Assembly (NCBI GenBank): GCA_040002845.1
Contig: JBDUDR010000027.1
Coordinates: forward strand, 1-24,592
Direction of reading: 5' to 3'
DNA length: 24,592 nucleotides
DNA from: JBDUDR01 sp040002845
GTDB taxonomy: Bacteria > Actinomycetota > Actinomycetes > Propionibacteriales > Nocardioidaceae
Part shown: piece by piece, positions 23,510 through 24,592 of the stretch
Numbering within the stretch: the first letter of the stretch is position 1
Layout of the letters: every line of letters starts with the position of its first letter
Notes under the pieces: generated by a model
Databases searched by the model: none
The model's input: only the letters and a program-made list of their open reading frames with translations
Told to the model about the DNA's origin: nothing
Program-made: the position numbers and the translations under genes

Positions 23510-24043
23510 CTACTCGCGGGGAGAAGACTGCAGCGCCACCAGCAGGGCCTTCATCCACGGACCCAAATCGGACGGGGTCCGGGCTGAAATGAGGGTGCCA
23601 TCGACCACCGTTGCGTCGTCGACCCAGTCCACACCGGCGTTGACCATGTCGTCGCGGATGGCGCTGACGCTGGTCGCGCGCCGGCCCTTGACGATGTGCG
23701 CCGAGATCGGCACCCAACCGGCGTGACAGATGAACGCGATTGGCTTGCCGGCGGCGTCGAAGTCCCGCACCAAAGTGAGCACGGCCTCCGAGCGCCGCAG
23801 CTTGTCCGGGGCGAACCCGCCCGGGATGACCAGGCCGTCGAAGTCCGTCGCTGACAGGCGGTCAACCGTGGTGTCCACGGCCACCGGCCCGTGCCCTTTC
23901 TTGCCGGTCACCGGATGATCGTCGAGTCCTGCCACTGTCACCGCGACGCCTTCCTCACCCAGCCGGTAGAGCGGGTACAGCAACTCCATGTCCTCGAACA
24001 GGTCGGCGGCGAGCAGGAGGACCTTCTTTCCGGTGAGCGCCAC
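23510..24043 (-). CDS. DJ-1/PfpI family protein (class I glutamine amidotransferase-like)
   Basis: 177 residues, full length for the family. Flavodoxin-like Rossmann core with the acidic residue in LFEDMEL (E17), GLVIPGGFAPDKLRR (70-84) and the nucleophile elbow FICHAGW (C106, H107). Members include intracellular proteases, glyoxalases and stress-related deglycase-like enzymes, and the sequence alone does not separate these. The GTG at 24043 is preceded by TAGCAT at exactly six bases (24055 to 24050, minus strand) with no Shine-Dalgarno sequence, consistent with a leaderless mRNA. It lies downstream of the ABM-fold gene on the same strand, with a 154-base gap in which I see nothing further. 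Confidence 0.92.
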   Translation of the reverse strand: MALTGKKVLLLAADLFEDMELLYPLYRLGEEGVAVTVAGLDDHPVTGKKGHGPVAVDTTVDRLSATDFDGLVIPGGFAPDKLRRSEAVLTLVRDFDAAGKPIAFICHAGWVPISAHIVKGRRATSVSAIRDDMVNAGVDWVDDATVVDGTLISARTPSDLGPWMKALLVALQSSPRE

Positions 24044-24049
24044 AGCGCC

Positions 24050-24055
24050 ATGCTA
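24050..24055 (-). promoter_or_regulatory. -10 element of the DJ-1/PfpI gene (leaderless)
   Basis: TAGCAT on the minus strand, six bases before the GTG at 24043. This is the best leaderless -10 in the window. Confidence 0.5.
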
Positions 24056-24197
24056 CGCCCGCTCCGCCCCGCCCATCACTGCCGGATTCAGCCGCCGGGG
24101 CTCAAAGCAGTTGGAGTCGGCCGCGGATCCGCTACTGGCGCAGGTGCAGTCCTCCCCTACCGTGACGATCGTGGGTCGAGACGGCACGAGCGACGGT

Positions 24198-24530
24198 TTA
24201 GTGAGCCCTGCGAGGCTGAAGTTCTGCCATCCTTGCCCAGCCATCCCCAGGTGCCTCGACGTTTACGATCTCCGGCGTGTCCGAGATCGCGTCTGGCATC
24301 CACGCCATGGCTGTCTTGAAGTGGTCGGAGTCCACGTGCGCCTCGCCTGCTTGACGGTCCCTGAACGCCTCGACTAGGACGAACTGGTTGGGGTTGTCCA
24401 CACTCCTGGACCACTCGAAGAAGATGTTGCCCGGCTCCGCGCGGGTGGCTGTGGTGAAGTCCGCGACAAGCGAGAGCCACTTATCGCTCCGGTCCGGACG
24501 TACGGGGAACTTGACAACAATAAAGATCAC
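24198..24530 (-). CDS. ABM-fold putative quinol monooxygenase (YgiN-like)
   Basis: 110 residues from the GTG at 24530, chosen because AAAGGAA lies seven bases upstream on the minus strand and the protein then opens with the first beta strand (VIFIVVKFPVRP). A GTG at 24557 would add nine unconserved residues. Dimeric ferredoxin-like antibiotic-biosynthesis-monooxygenase fold: TRAEPGNIFFEWSRS, PNQFVLVEAFRD, and HVDSDHFKTAM, the usual AGxxH..S.HF-type block with conserved histidines. Small stand-alone members act on quinones or polyketide-like substrates or are uncharacterised. There is no partner gene nearby to suggest a substrate. The 62 bases upstream to the window edge hold no recognisable gene. 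Confidence 0.85.
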   Translation of the reverse strand: MIFIVVKFPVRPDRSDKWLSLVADFTTATRAEPGNIFFEWSRSVDNPNQFVLVEAFRDRQAGEAHVDSDHFKTAMAWMPDAISDTPEIVNVEAPGDGWARMAELQPRRAH

Positions 24531-24592
24531 CTTGCTGTTCCTTTCGGGTTCGGGCACCTGCTGGATACGCGGCCGATCAACGGGCCGCGCCC

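Noticed and set aside
1..24592. tRNA, rRNA or CRISPR features
   Set aside because: No tRNA cloverleaf landmarks, rRNA-like segments or regularly spaced repeats were seen in the intergenic regions, all of which are about 210 bases or shorter.

Overview
The window is high-GC DNA with frequent GTG starts, compact gene spacing and many apparently leaderless promoters. Together with actinobacterial-type genes (a DUF5926-like SEC-C protein, a split-operon methylcrotonyl-CoA carboxylase beside a TetR gene, an 'NPYAPGAG' ATPase), this points to a chromosomal segment of an actinomycete. I lean towards Propionibacteriales (Nocardioides-like), but that is an inference from protein style and not from a search. 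I see no tRNA, rRNA, CRISPR array, insertion sequence or phage gene.

Region 1 (1-8022), metabolism. An M13 zinc metallopeptidase, cut at its 5' end by the window edge, converges on a TetR repressor gene. A small four-helix membrane protein and a probable lipoprotein follow. Then comes a tight leucine/isovalerate catabolic operon: methylcrotonyl-CoA carboxylase carboxyltransferase (beta), biotin-dependent alpha subunit, and HMG-CoA lyase. Two matching 16-bp dyads (2180-2195 and 3362-3377) overlap the promoters of the TetR gene and of the carboxylase operon. They give a concrete regulatory model: autorepression plus repression of leucine breakdown. The alpha subunit/lyase junction carries an in-frame 32-bp direct repeat that duplicates the stop/start region.

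Region 2 (8099-14192), sulfotransferase array. Four adjacent genes encode five PAPS-type sulfotransferase-like domains. One gene is a two-domain fusion. The last gene is on the opposite strand and overlaps its neighbour tail-to-tail by 129 bp, with the codons of the two strands in exact register. This is the most unusual part of the window; its substrate is unknown.

Region 3 (14182-19998), mixed housekeeping and unknowns: an EcsC-family protein, leucyl/phenylalanyl-tRNA-protein transferase (aat), an Fpg/Nei DNA glycosylase, a small membrane protein, a PIG-L deacetylase, an orphan AAA-type ATPase and a zinc-ribbon membrane protein. A perfect 13-bp-arm inverted repeat sits over the ATPase promoter and a second long inverted repeat follows the ATPase gene.

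Region 4 (20025-24592): a TPP riboswitch controlling a CytX-type hydroxymethylpyrimidine transporter (thiamine precursor salvage), a glycerophosphodiester phosphodiesterase, a SEC-C/DUF5926 protein, a DJ-1/PfpI protein and an ABM-fold monooxygenase-like protein. No interval without a gene exceeds about 210 bases.
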